Source: CAZWCX01 sp964632945 (GTDB lineage Bacteria; Planctomycetota; MHYJ01; WSZJ01; CAZWCX01). From it: 64,000 nucleotides of DNA. Location of the stretch: the NCBI GenBank assembly GCA_964632945.1, contig CAZWCX010000018.1:12090-76089 (forward strand), in the 5' to 3' direction. The notes beneath the pieces were generated by a model. That model had not been told where the DNA came from. It searched no databases and saw only the letters and a program-made list of their open reading frames with translations. Of the stretch, positions 56,267-64,000 are shown piece by piece. The translations under genes were made by a program, and so were the position numbers. Position 1 is the first letter of the stretch. Every line of letters starts with the position of its first letter.

Positions 56267-57678
56267 TCGTGTGCACCTTCGGGGACGCCCTGCGGTACCT
56301 CGGCCTCTTCACCGACTTCGAACGCGGGCAGCGCGTTCTCTTCGGCCACAGCGCCTTCCGACTCAAGCGCACCGTACGCCTGATGCGCGGCCTCGGGAAT
56401 CCGCAACGGCGCTATCCGGTGGTGCACGTCACCGGCAGCAAAGGAAAAGGGACCACCGCCACGCTGATCGCGGCGATCGCCCGGGCGCACGGGCTGCGCG
56501 TCGGCCTCTACACCTCCCCGCACCTGCTCGACATGCGCGAGCGAATCCGCGTGGACGGCGACCCGATCCCGCCGCGGGAGTTCGCCCGAACCCTCGATCG
56601 GGTCCTCGGCGTCGTGCTCGGCCGGCCGGCGGACCGGGTGCGGGTCCGCAAGGCGCTGGCGCGGGGACGGGATGCGGCGCGCGCGCCCCTCCCCGACCGC
56701 TTCCCGACCTACTTCGAGATCCTGACCGCGCTCGCCTTCGAACACTTCCGGAACGTCCGCGTCGACCTCGCCGTCATCGAGGTGGGCCTGGGCGGCCGGC
56801 TGGACGCGACCAACGTGGTCCGGCCCGAGGTCAGCGTGATCTCGCGGATCGAACTCGAGCACACCGACGTCCTGGGGTCGACGCGGGAGGCGATCGCGCG
56901 CGAGAAGGCCGGGATCATCAAGCGCGGCGCCCGGGTCGTGGTCGGACCGATGGCGCCCGGACCCTGGCGGGAGATCCGGCGCGTCGCCGCCCGTTGGGAG
57001 GCGCCGGTGTGGCGGGTCGGGCGGGCGCTGCGCGCGCGCGAGGTCACCGCGCTGCGCGGTCGCCGCCCCGCCCTGCGCTTCCGCCTGGAGGGCCCGGGCG
57101 TCTCGCTTCCCGGCGTCCGCCTCGCCCTCCTCGGCCGGCACCAGGCCGACAACGCCCTGCTCGCCGTCGGCGCGACGCTGGAACTGGCGCGGCGGGGATT
57201 CCTGCGCTGGGATCCTCGCGCCGTCCGGCGCGCCTTGGCCGGCACCCCGGTGCCCGGCCGCACCGAAGTCCTGCCCGGTCCGCCGACCGTCGTCGTGGAC
57301 TGCTGTCATACCGTCGAATCCGCCCGCGCCCTCGCCCGTACCGTCCGCGCCTACTGGCCGGGCGCCCGTCGCCGGCTCGTCTTCGGAGCCCTCGGCGGCA
57401 AGGACTGGCAGGGGATGCTGCGCGCCCTGGGCCCCGCGTTCACCGCCGGCGTCGCCTTCGTCCCGGTCTCCTCCCCGCGCTCCTGGAATCCGGAAGAGGG
57501 ACCCGAGCGGATCGCGCCCCGGCCCGCCCGGGTCTTCCCCGACCTCGCCGCCGCCCTCGTCGCCGTCCGCGCGGCTTCCTCCGCGCAGGACCTCGTGGTC
57601 GTCGCCGGATCGGTCTATCTCGCGGGGGCGGCCCTCCGGTTGCTGCGGCGCCAAACGCCGGAGGCGCCCCGTTCGTAG
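56263..57678 (+). CDS. folC: Folylpolyglutamate synthase/dihydrofolate synthase
   Basis: A 471-aa Mur-ligase-fold enzyme with P-loop 'VTGSKGKGTTATL' (about 57), 'GLYTSPHLLDMRERIRVDG', 'EVGLGGRLDATNVV' and 'ALLGRHQADNALLAVGA'. FolC adds glutamate to (dihydro)pteroate and folate. It starts at GTG 56263, overlapping the kinase stop by the GTGA pattern, with AGGAGG upstream; translational coupling of a folate enzyme to a kinase is unexpected and may be only positional. The Arg-rich insert (about 120-145) is longer than usual. Confidence 0.92.
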   Translation: MIVCTFGDALRYLGLFTDFERGQRVLFGHSAFRLKRTVRLMRGLGNPQRRYPVVHVTGSKGKGTTATLIAAIARAHGLRVGLYTSPHLLDMRERIRVDGDPIPPREFARTLDRVLGVVLGRPADRVRVRKALARGRDAARAPLPDRFPTYFEILTALAFEHFRNVRVDLAVIEVGLGGRLDATNVVRPEVSVISRIELEHTDVLGSTREAIAREKAGIIKRGARVVVGPMAPGPWREIRRVAARWEAPVWRVGRALRAREVTALRGRRPALRFRLEGPGVSLPGVRLALLGRHQADNALLAVGATLELARRGFLRWDPRAVRRALAGTPVPGRTEVLPGPPTVVVDCCHTVESARALARTVRAYWPGARRRLVFGALGGKDWQGMLRALGPAFTAGVAFVPVSSPRSWNPEEGPERIAPRPARVFPDLAAALVAVRAASSAQDLVVVAGSVYLAGAALRLLRRQTPEAPRS

Positions 57679-57793
57679 GATTCGTACTGCGCGCGGACGA
57701 TTGACGCGCGCCCCCGGATTTGCCATCGTGGGGATTCCGGGATCGCCCGCCAGGGGGGAATTCGGCCGTCATGGCCCATTGGAGGTCCGCAGC

Positions 57794-58693
57794 ATGAACC
57801 GTGTCGGTGCGTTCGCCTTCGCCGTCGTCCTCTCCGCGCTTCTCGCCGCTCCCGCGGCCCGCGCCCAGGGAGAAACCGAGATCGCTGCCGGGGCATACTT
57901 CGAAAAGGCCCTCGAAAACATGACCAAAAAGGAAGGCTTCCACGTCCGCCTCGGCGCCGAAGTGTCGCTCGGGGAAGGCATGGCGCCCATGTCCATCACC
58001 TCCGAGGGTTGGGTCCGCAACCCGGACCTCGCCTTTTACAAAATGACCGCCATGGGCGGCCTCGAAACCGAGACCTACCGCAAGGGCAACGTCTCCCTCC
58101 GCCGCGATGCGGCCGGCGAATGGCAGGTCGAGGAGGGCGAGGGCGGACTCGGCGACCAGCGGCTCGCCAATCCGATGGAGTACCTGAACGAATTCAAGAA
58201 GTACTCCAAGGACGCCGTCTACCTCCAGAACGAGAAGCTCAATGAACTCGAATGCCGCGTCATCAAGGCCGATCCGCCCGCGGAGGCGATCCGCGGCTTC
58301 ATCGGCGGCATCGGCATCCCCGAGGCGGCCATCGATTGGAAGAAGGCCAAGCTCGTCTTCCGCGTCTGGATCAGCAAGGACGACAGCCTCGTCCGCCAGG
58401 TGATTGCCGACCTCGAGGTCGAACTCGCCGGCTTCGGCGGCGGCCTCGATGATCCCGCGTTCGAGGATGACCTCGGTTCGGAGACCAAGTCCGGCGACGA
58501 GACCAAGGACGGCAAGAAGGAAGGGGAACCCGCCAAGGGCGGCGACGACGACCTCGGATTCGAAGGCGGCGACGAATTCAGTCAGCCGATGAAGCTCACG
58601 CCCCGGGCGCGCTTCGAGATCTTCGACTACGACAAGAACGTCGGTCTCGATCGCATCCCCGAAGTCGTCAAGAAGAAGCTCAAGATCCAATAG
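57794..58693 (+). CDS. Secreted LolA/outer-membrane-lipoprotein-carrier-like protein, paralog A
   Basis: A 299-aa protein with a signal peptide (1-24, ending ARAQG). It shares a pattern with the next gene: 'YFEKALENMTKKEGFHVRL', 'GWVRNPDLAFYKM', 'NPMEYLNEFKKYS', 'CRVIKADPPAEAIRGFIGGIGI' and an end '(V/G)LDRIPEVVKKKL'. The half-barrel-like strand order suggests the LolA/LppX lipid-binding class, but the match is weak. It carries an extra acidic insert (about 220-265). 115 nt after folC. Confidence 0.6.
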   Translation: MNRVGAFAFAVVLSALLAAPAARAQGETEIAAGAYFEKALENMTKKEGFHVRLGAEVSLGEGMAPMSITSEGWVRNPDLAFYKMTAMGGLETETYRKGNVSLRRDAAGEWQVEEGEGGLGDQRLANPMEYLNEFKKYSKDAVYLQNEKLNELECRVIKADPPAEAIRGFIGGIGIPEAAIDWKKAKLVFRVWISKDDSLVRQVIADLEVELAGFGGGLDDPAFEDDLGSETKSGDETKDGKKEGEPAKGGDDDLGFEGGDEFSQPMKLTPRARFEIFDYDKNVGLDRIPEVVKKKLKIQ

Positions 58694-58719
58694 AACCGGC
58701 GAATCCGGACCGCCACGGG

Positions 58720-58750
58720 GGCCCGCGGGAACATTTCGCGGGCCTTCGAT
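58720..58750 (+). terminator. Hairpin between the two paralogs
   Basis: GGCCCGCG / CGCGGGCC stem (58720-58727, 58737-58744) with a 9-nt loop, followed by TTCGATGTTT. 26 nt after the first gene. Confidence 0.55.
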
Positions 58751-58911
58751 GTTTCCGGACGTCGTGCGTCCCGCCGCGGGTCCCGCGGTCGTCCGGTTCA
58801 CGGTCGGCCGTCCGGGGGCGTCGCCTCGACCGGAGGTTGCAGGGCGCTCACAGGGGGGAATCCGGTTTCGTTCGCCCGCGGGCGGATCGAGACCGTTCTG
58901 GGAGATTCGAC

Positions 58912-59673
58912 ATGTTCCGACTTCCGTGGACGGCGTGCGCGGCGATCGCCGGCGCGCTGGCGCTCGGGCTCGCGGCGATGTCCGCCGGAGCCGAGGAGCC
59001 GACCGCCGCCGGGCTCTTCGATAAGGCCATCGACAACCTCACGGCCCAGCAGGGCTTCCACATGAAGCTCGACTCGGAAATGGCCGCCAGCAAGGGGGTC
59101 GATCCCCTCGTGGGCGGATGGGAAGGCTGGGTGCTCAATCCCGACGTCTCATTCTTCAAGATGGTGGGCGGCAAGGGGACCGAGGTCGTCAACAAGGGCG
59201 AAAAGTCCGCCTACCGGGAAGGAGGCCGACGCGCGAAGTGGAAGCTCGGCATGTGGTCCGAGGATGCGCGGCGCTCGGATCCCATGAATTACCTGCGCGG
59301 CTTCAAGCAGTATTCCGCGGGCGCGGAGTTCCTCCCCGAGGAGACGTTCGAGTCGATTCCGTGCCGGATCGTCCAGGCGCGGCCTCCCGCCGACAGCGTC
59401 CGGGGCCTTCTCGAGGGGGTGGGCATCTCCGAGGAAGACATCGACTGGCCGAAGTCCACCCTCACGCTGCGCCTCTGGGTCGGCAAGGACGACCTCCTGC
59501 TGCGCAAGGCGGAAGCCGATCTCGACGCGGTCGTCCTCGACCCCGCCGGCGACTCCCGCAAGGAGCCGGAGAAACTCCGCGCCAAGGCGACCTTCCTGAT
59601 TTTCAAGTACAACGAGGAGATTGGAGTCGACCGGCTCCCCGAAGAGGTGCGGGAGCTCCTGGCGCTGCAGTAG
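58912..59673 (+). CDS. Secreted LolA-like protein, paralog B
   Basis: A 253-aa protein with a signal peptide (1-27, SAGAE). It is a clear paralog of the gene before it: 'FDKAIDNLTAQQGFHMKL', 'GWVLNPDVSFFKM', 'DPMNYLRGFKQYSAG', 'CRIVQARPPADSVRGLLEGVGI' and 'GVDRLPEEVRELL', without the acidic insert. Tandem duplication followed by divergence is likely. Substrate unknown; a lipid- or lipoprotein-binding role is inferred only from the fold guess. SD GGGAG. Confidence 0.6.
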   Translation: MFRLPWTACAAIAGALALGLAAMSAGAEEPTAAGLFDKAIDNLTAQQGFHMKLDSEMAASKGVDPLVGGWEGWVLNPDVSFFKMVGGKGTEVVNKGEKSAYREGGRRAKWKLGMWSEDARRSDPMNYLRGFKQYSAGAEFLPEETFESIPCRIVQARPPADSVRGLLEGVGISEEDIDWPKSTLTLRLWVGKDDLLLRKAEADLDAVVLDPAGDSRKEPEKLRAKATFLIFKYNEEIGVDRLPEEVRELLALQ

Positions 59674-59705
59674 GGCGGGGAATCCGCCCGCACGCGCGCG
59701 CGGGC

Positions 59706-62165
59706 CTACGCGGATCCGCGCGCGACCGGTGCCGGGGCCTCCTCGGGGCGGCCCCGGGGAGCGCAGATCCAGGATGCCCCATACGCGGCCGCCGCCGCCA
59801 GCGTCATGAAGCCCAGGCCGGTCGCCACCGAGGCATATTCCAGGAACCCTCCGAGCACGCCGCCGAGGAGATTCCACCCCAGCGCCGCCTCGGGGCGCTC
59901 CGCGGCGCGGAAGGCGTGTGCGAACACCACCGCGGCGAAGAAGACTGGGCCGAGCAGCACCGCGGTCGGGGCGACCTGCCCCCACCAGAATCCGCCGCCC
60001 GTCGACCAGTCCACTCCGAGCCACCATGAACCGATCAGGCTGGCGATCAGCAGGAGGTACGCCGGGTTCGTCCCGCGTGGCCGCAGGCGCGCGACTGCGA
60101 GATTGGCCAGGAGAATCAGCGCCATGATCCCGCCGATCACGATGGCGGTGACCTTCCAGGTCGACCCCCATACCAGCGCCAGTTGCGAGATCGCCTTTAC
60201 CTCGAAAAGCAGAAAGGCGACACCGAGCCAGAACATCTGCCCCTGCCCCTTCGCCTTCCGCTCCTCGGGGCGCAGCAGCCGCCATAGCCAGCCGGTCCCG
60301 ACCGCCAGCATCACCAGCAACCCGCCCAGGAACGAGACCGGGAGAGACCGCTCCTTCTGGTAGAGGAACGGCCAGTCGTCGGTGGTGAGCGGCAGGGCGG
60401 ATCCCTCGGCCGTCGCCGGGGGCGGCTCCGTCGACAAACCCGCCTCCCGCGCGAGGTCGGCGTAGTCGTCGCGCAATCCGGTGAGGAAGGTGATCCCGCG
60501 TCCCGTGTTGGCGATGACGGGCGGCCGCCCGAACACCGCCTCGAACATGCGCGCGAATCGCTCGAGCAACCAGGGCTGCTTCACCGCGAAGGTGCAGGCC
60601 ACCGAGCCGCCGGGGGAGAGCAGGTCGCGGACCCGTTGGAATGCCTCCACGGTGTAGACGTAATTGTCGAGGCGGATCGAGCTGAAGGTGGAAAACAGGC
60701 TGTGGCTGTCGAGCACGCCGAAGACCACGAGGTCGAATCGGCGTTGCGTCGTCTGAAAGTAGTGGCGGGCGTCGTCGACGACCACCTCCACGCGCGCGTC
60801 GCGGTAGGGGGACTCGGGGTGGTGAAGGCCGCCGAACTCGGCGATGACGGGGTCGATCTCGACCGCGACGACCGACTCCGCCTTGCCGCGGAGGGCCGCC
60901 GCCACGTCGTTGCCTCCGCCCGCGCCGACGACGAGTACCGAGCGGGGTGCGAGCAGGGTGTACGGGAGGTTGTAGGTGTACAGCTCCAGATTCCCGTACA
61001 GCCGCGGATGGGCGGCGCGGAAGCGCTCGGAGAAGTCATGCAGGTCCATGTAGAAGAGGTCGCCCACGTCCAGGCGCTTGCCCAGGGATACCCATTCGCC
61101 CTCGCGGCCCTCCGCGTCGCGCAGATCGCTTTCCCGTTCCGGATACGTCTTGCCGGTCCCGTCGGGGCCCGACCACAGCCAGGAATCGGCAAGACTGAGC
61201 CGGTTGTAGGGAGACCAGACGCGAGGGAATGCCGTGATCGAGAGCGCGACCAGCGCCGCCGCCAGCAGCGCGGCGGAAAGCCACGCCTCGCGGCGGCGGT
61301 CCCGGACGAGCCAGAGGACCGGGAGGGCGCCCAACCCGAACCACAGAATCGGTCCCGTCCGGGCGTGGCTGAGGAACGAATAGGCGTAGATGCCGGCGAG
61401 CGAGAACCCGATGTTCACGGAGTAGGCCGCCAGCCGGGGAAGTCCGGCAAACCCCCGTCCGACCGCGTGGCCGAGCGGCACGAAAAGGGCCACCTGCGCC
61501 GCGAACAGAGCCGCCAGGCCGCCGTAGAACACCAGTGCGGCGAGCGGCCGCCAGGAATCGGAGAAGGTATGGCCCCAGATCAGGAGGTCGCCGCCGCCCA
61601 CCGTCGCGCCCGCGAACGAAAGCGCCCGCAGATACGTGTCGGATCCGAGGCCGACACCGGCGACGAACACCGCCAGCGCCGGCAGGAAGAGGATGTCGAG
61701 CCGCTTCACGCGCGAGGCCAGCAGGCAGCCCATCCCCAGGCCCAGATAGGCCGCGATCAGCGGGACGTTCTTGAAGAAGGCGAGGACGCGGATCTCGGTG
61801 GAGACCCAGCGGATCAGCACGACCTCGAAGTAGAGCGAGGCGAAGCTCGCCAGCGCGAGCGGGGCGTAGCGCGCGGCGGGCGGCGGGTCCGCCTCGATCG
61901 CCGCGGCGAACCCCCCGGCCATTCGCCGCCCGTACGCGAGCAGCAGCAGACCGGCGGCGACCCCGAATCCGCCCGCCACGAGGAGCTGACGCCGGATGAA
62001 CTCGAGCTGTTCCGTCTGGCCCGGATTCAGCCGCAATCGGCGCCCGAACCAGAGGTCGGCCAGCGAGGAGAGGTCGACCGCCGCCGCGAAGGCCAGGGTC
62101 GCGCCGCCCCCGACGACGACGAGGAGGGCGAAGGCGCGCAGGCGGCGCGCGAAACTGTCGTTCAT
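59706..62165 (-). CDS. Membrane-embedded spermidine-synthase-like protein
   Basis: An 819-aa protein with many membrane helices on both sides (about 10-330 and 630-800). Between them is a methyltransferase/spermidine-synthase-like Rossmann core: 'VLVVGAGGGNDVAAAL' (about 411), 'VVAVEIDPVIAEFGG', 'VDDARHYFQ' and 'FDLVVFGVLDSHSLFS'. The 'GGGND' and 'EIDP' patterns fit spermidine-synthase folds fused to transporter-like helices. The metabolite is unknown. Convergent with paralog B, 32 nt apart. Confidence 0.75.
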   Translation of the reverse strand: MNDSFARRLRAFALLVVVGGGATLAFAAAVDLSSLADLWFGRRLRLNPGQTEQLEFIRRQLLVAGGFGVAAGLLLLAYGRRMAGGFAAAIEADPPPAARYAPLALASFASLYFEVVLIRWVSTEIRVLAFFKNVPLIAAYLGLGMGCLLASRVKRLDILFLPALAVFVAGVGLGSDTYLRALSFAGATVGGGDLLIWGHTFSDSWRPLAALVFYGGLAALFAAQVALFVPLGHAVGRGFAGLPRLAAYSVNIGFSLAGIYAYSFLSHARTGPILWFGLGALPVLWLVRDRRREAWLSAALLAAALVALSITAFPRVWSPYNRLSLADSWLWSGPDGTGKTYPERESDLRDAEGREGEWVSLGKRLDVGDLFYMDLHDFSERFRAAHPRLYGNLELYTYNLPYTLLAPRSVLVVGAGGGNDVAAALRGKAESVVAVEIDPVIAEFGGLHHPESPYRDARVEVVVDDARHYFQTTQRRFDLVVFGVLDSHSLFSTFSSIRLDNYVYTVEAFQRVRDLLSPGGSVACTFAVKQPWLLERFARMFEAVFGRPPVIANTGRGITFLTGLRDDYADLAREAGLSTEPPPATAEGSALPLTTDDWPFLYQKERSLPVSFLGGLLVMLAVGTGWLWRLLRPEERKAKGQGQMFWLGVAFLLFEVKAISQLALVWGSTWKVTAIVIGGIMALILLANLAVARLRPRGTNPAYLLLIASLIGSWWLGVDWSTGGGFWWGQVAPTAVLLGPVFFAAVVFAHAFRAAERPEAALGWNLLGGVLGGFLEYASVATGLGFMTLAAAAAYGASWICAPRGRPEEAPAPVARGSA

Positions 62166-62449
62166 GTCCGGAGGATACCGGGCGTCCGCCGGGGGATCAA
62201 GCAACCGGGGACGGGCTTCCTCCGGCCGCGACCCCGGTCGAAACGGTTTGCGTCCTGCCGGGCGTCGGGCTAGATTCCCACGGTCGCGCCGATCGCCCGA
62301 GCGGCGCCACGGCGACGGGAGTCCCTCGCGGGGCCCGGGGGCGGACGTGGTCGGCGACCTCGGGGCGCCGGCCTCCTGCGGATCCCTTGCGGCGGCTGCG
62401 GCGGACCCCCGGCGGGCCTCCGTTTCGTTCCTCTCTCGGAGCTGCTTTC

Positions 62450-63343
62450 ATGCCGGATGCCGACGCGCAGTTCTACCTCGATCAACCGGCACAGCACGTC
62501 GATTCGGGAACCGCCCGGGTCGCGTACCGGCGCTTCGGCGCGGGCGATCCGGTCATGCTGGTCCACGGGTGGCCCCTCTCCGGCTTCACGTACCGGAAAC
62601 TCCTCCCTCGCCTGGCCGGGCGCTTCACCTGCTACGCGGTCGACCTGCCGGGCGCCGGGGAATCCGAGTGGAAGGAAGACAATGACTTCAGCTTCCACGG
62701 TCACGCCGAACATCTCCAGCGTCTCGCCCGGACCCTGGGCCTGGACGCGTATCGCATCATCGCCCATGACACCGGCGCGACGGTCGCCCGGCGCTTGGCG
62801 GTCCTCGAGGGCGAGCGCGTGCGGCAAATGGTCCTGATCGACACCGAAATCCCGCACCATCGTCCGCCCTTGGTCCCATTCCTGGTCAAGGTCATGTCGC
62901 TTCCCGGAACGGCGACCGTGTTTCGCTGGTTGCTCCGGTCGGACCGGTTCCTGCGCTCCTCCGCGGGATTCGGGGGGTGCTTCTGCGACCCGGCGCTGAT
63001 CGACGGCGACTTTCGCGCCCGGTTCGTCGACCCGTTGATCGATTCGGCGCGCCGACTGGAAGGACAGATTCGCTACGCCCGCGGGATCCATTGGGCCCAG
63101 CTCGACGCCCTGGCCGAAGGACACCGTCAGATTCCCGGTCCCGTCCTCCTGATCTGGGGCGATCAGGACCCGTTCTTTCCGGTGGCGCGCGCCCGCGAGA
63201 TGATCCCGCAATTCGCTCAATGCGCCGGCCTGGTGGAGATCCCGGGGACGAAACTCCTGCCGCACGAGGAGAAGCCCGCGGAAGTCCTGCGACACGTCTT
63301 CGATTTTTTCGCCCGGAACGTCGCGGCGGCCTCGGCTCCCTGA
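62450..63343 (+). CDS. Alpha/beta hydrolase with Asp nucleophile (dehalogenase/epoxide-hydrolase type)
   Basis: A 297-aa protein. 'MLVHGWPLSGFTYRKL' is the oxyanion strand; the nucleophile elbow reads 'AHDTGA' with Asp107, as in haloalkane dehalogenases and epoxide hydrolases rather than Ser lipases. 'WGDQDPFFPV' gives the acid and 'LLPHEEKP' the base His. No signal peptide. Substrate unknown. No other metabolic gene lies next to it; groEL follows. Confidence 0.8.
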   Translation: MPDADAQFYLDQPAQHVDSGTARVAYRRFGAGDPVMLVHGWPLSGFTYRKLLPRLAGRFTCYAVDLPGAGESEWKEDNDFSFHGHAEHLQRLARTLGLDAYRIIAHDTGATVARRLAVLEGERVRQMVLIDTEIPHHRPPLVPFLVKVMSLPGTATVFRWLLRSDRFLRSSAGFGGCFCDPALIDGDFRARFVDPLIDSARRLEGQIRYARGIHWAQLDALAEGHRQIPGPVLLIWGDQDPFFPVARAREMIPQFAQCAGLVEIPGTKLLPHEEKPAEVLRHVFDFFARNVAAASAP

Positions 63344-63786
63344 TTCTTCGCACCCATGGGGGGGCCGGGGACCCGGACCGGCCTCGCGTCGCGGAGAACC
63401 CCCCGTCTGGTTTCCTCGGGGTCGCCCCCGGGCGCCGCGCGGGTCTCGCCTTCCCGATGCCCGTTCCGGGACTCGCAGGGCGGGCAAAACGCTTGCTCTC
63501 GGGGGCCGGGTGTTCCCGGGCGGGCGCGACGAGTTCCGAACCCGTCCATGCCAATCTGACGGTCACCGGCGCCGGGATTCCGGCCCTCCCGTGCCAATCT
63601 GGCAGGAGGGGCTTGACGCCGATGCGAGCGATTGTCAATTCGTCATTTTCGGCCTTTGAGGACAAGGGGTTACGTTCTCATGCCCGAATGGACACGGGCA
63701 CGTTGTTTGCTTGAAGGGGGCGTACGCCGTAGAGATGGTTCGGGTCCGTCCAGGACCCGGGTTCGATCATTGAGTAGGAGAGTTCG
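63344..63786 (+). promoter_or_regulatory. groEL upstream region with candidate operator repeats
   Basis: A long 443-bp region. Two copies of TGCCAATCTG at 63549-63558 and 63592-63601, 43 bp apart; the second extends to the dyad TGCCA-N3-TGGCA. TGCCCG-N8-CGGGCA lies at 63681-63700 and a hairpin GGGTCC/GGACCC at 63742-63758. TTGACG occurs at 63613. The HrcA element CIRCE is absent. SD TAGGAGAG precedes the ATG. This suggests a non-CIRCE control, tentatively. Confidence 0.35.
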
Positions 63787-64000
63787 ATGGCAGCCAAGAA
63801 GATCTCCTTCAGCCAGGAAGCGCTGGAGAAGGTGCGCGAAGGGGTGCACAAGCTGGCGAAGGCCGTGAAGGTGACGCTGGGCCCGCGCGGGCGGAACGTG
63901 GTGATCGAGAAGTCTTTCGGCTCGCCGACGGTGACGAAGGACGGAGTGACCGTGGCGAAGGAGATGGTGGCGGAAGTGAGATCATCCAGGACGATGCCGG
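63787..64000 (+). CDS. groL: Chaperonin GroEL, N-terminal end (3' cut by the window)
   Basis: The first about 57 codons are clearly GroEL: 'MAAKKISFSQEALEKVREGV', 'LGPRGRNVVIEKSFG' and 'TVTKDGVTVAKE'. After that the usual 'IELED..ENMGAQ' is missing and the frame goes directly to 'MVAEVRSSRTMP', of which only 'MVAEV' resembles a later part of the conserved segment. Together with the window edge this suggests an assembly join or a deletion. No groES is seen upstream. The GroEL call itself is certain; the last 40 bases are not. Confidence 0.9.
   Translation, partial: MAAKKISFSQEALEKVREGVHKLAKAVKVTLGPRGRNVVIEKSFGSPTVTKDGVTVAKEMVAEVRSSRTMP

Noticed and set aside
63344..63786. CIRCE element upstream of groEL
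   Set aside because: No TTAGCACTC-N9-GAGTGCTAA or close variant is present.

Overview
The window is high-GC, gene-dense DNA from a Gram-negative bacterium with an outer membrane: it encodes TonB with a TonB-dependent receptor, a FadL-type porin, a beta-barrel protein ending in Phe, several lipoproteins and a spread of secreted proteins. Large Ser/Thr kinases with TPRs, a DUF1570-type peptidase, FG-GAP and DUF11 surface proteins, TPR proteins and a GlyA-GcvT fusion fit a Planctomycetota-like lineage or a related uncultured phylum. No rRNA or other phylogenetic marker confirms this. A run of 10 Ns at 40345-40354 shows that this is an assembly, probably a draft or metagenome-derived genome. I see no tRNA, rRNA, CRISPR array, phage or transposase gene.

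Layout. 1-9.5 kb: end of a DUF11 surface protein; a SHMT/aminomethyltransferase fusion with its own promoter; a PAS histidine kinase; then a minus-strand group with an SCP2 protein and an overlapping YjbQ plus RuBisCO-like protein pair. 9.5-14.4 kb: minus-strand TonB uptake operon (Cys-rich membrane protein, receptor, TonB, Cys-containing BNR protein), probably for a metal. 14.5-16.6 kb: secreted alpha/beta hydrolase and a VOC protein. 17-26.8 kb: two divergent transcription units that look like a lipid-uptake locus. One side carries a PlsB-like acyltransferase, a membrane protein and an acyl-CoA ligase; the other carries a FadL porin, TatT and the TRAP transporter DctPQM. 27-37.3 kb: HMA metallochaperone, a winged-helix protein and many exported proteins, including a DUF1570 peptidase preceded by a relative that lost its zinc motif. 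37.3-44.5 kb: MurQ, lipoproteins, an ADP-ribosylglycohydrolase interrupted by the assembly gap, a receiver-like protein, a shrunken MDR dehydrogenase, an MBL-fold protein and a ParB-like protein. 44.5-57.7 kb: signalling block with two Ser/Thr kinases (one of 1655 aa with ATPase and TPRs), an adenylate cyclase and FolC. 57.8-64 kb: two tandem paralogous secreted proteins, a membrane spermidine-synthase-like protein, a dehalogenase-type hydrolase and the start of groEL.

The most notable observation is at 46399-48261 on the minus strand. Two adjacent reading frames are really one gene with an in-frame UGA exactly where the first Cys of a thioredoxin CxxC motif belongs (Trp-UGA-Pro-Ile-Cys). It is followed 17 nt downstream by a 7-bp stem with a GGUCC loop, which has the form of a bacterial SECIS element. 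I read it as a selenoprotein of about 620 aa with Sec395. Other points of interest are an MDR protein that kept only its ends, a small family of palindromic interspersed repeats, the fused SHMT-GcvT-GcvT enzyme, the RuBisCO-like protein coupled to YjbQ, and the proposed FadL-TatT-TRAP lipid route.
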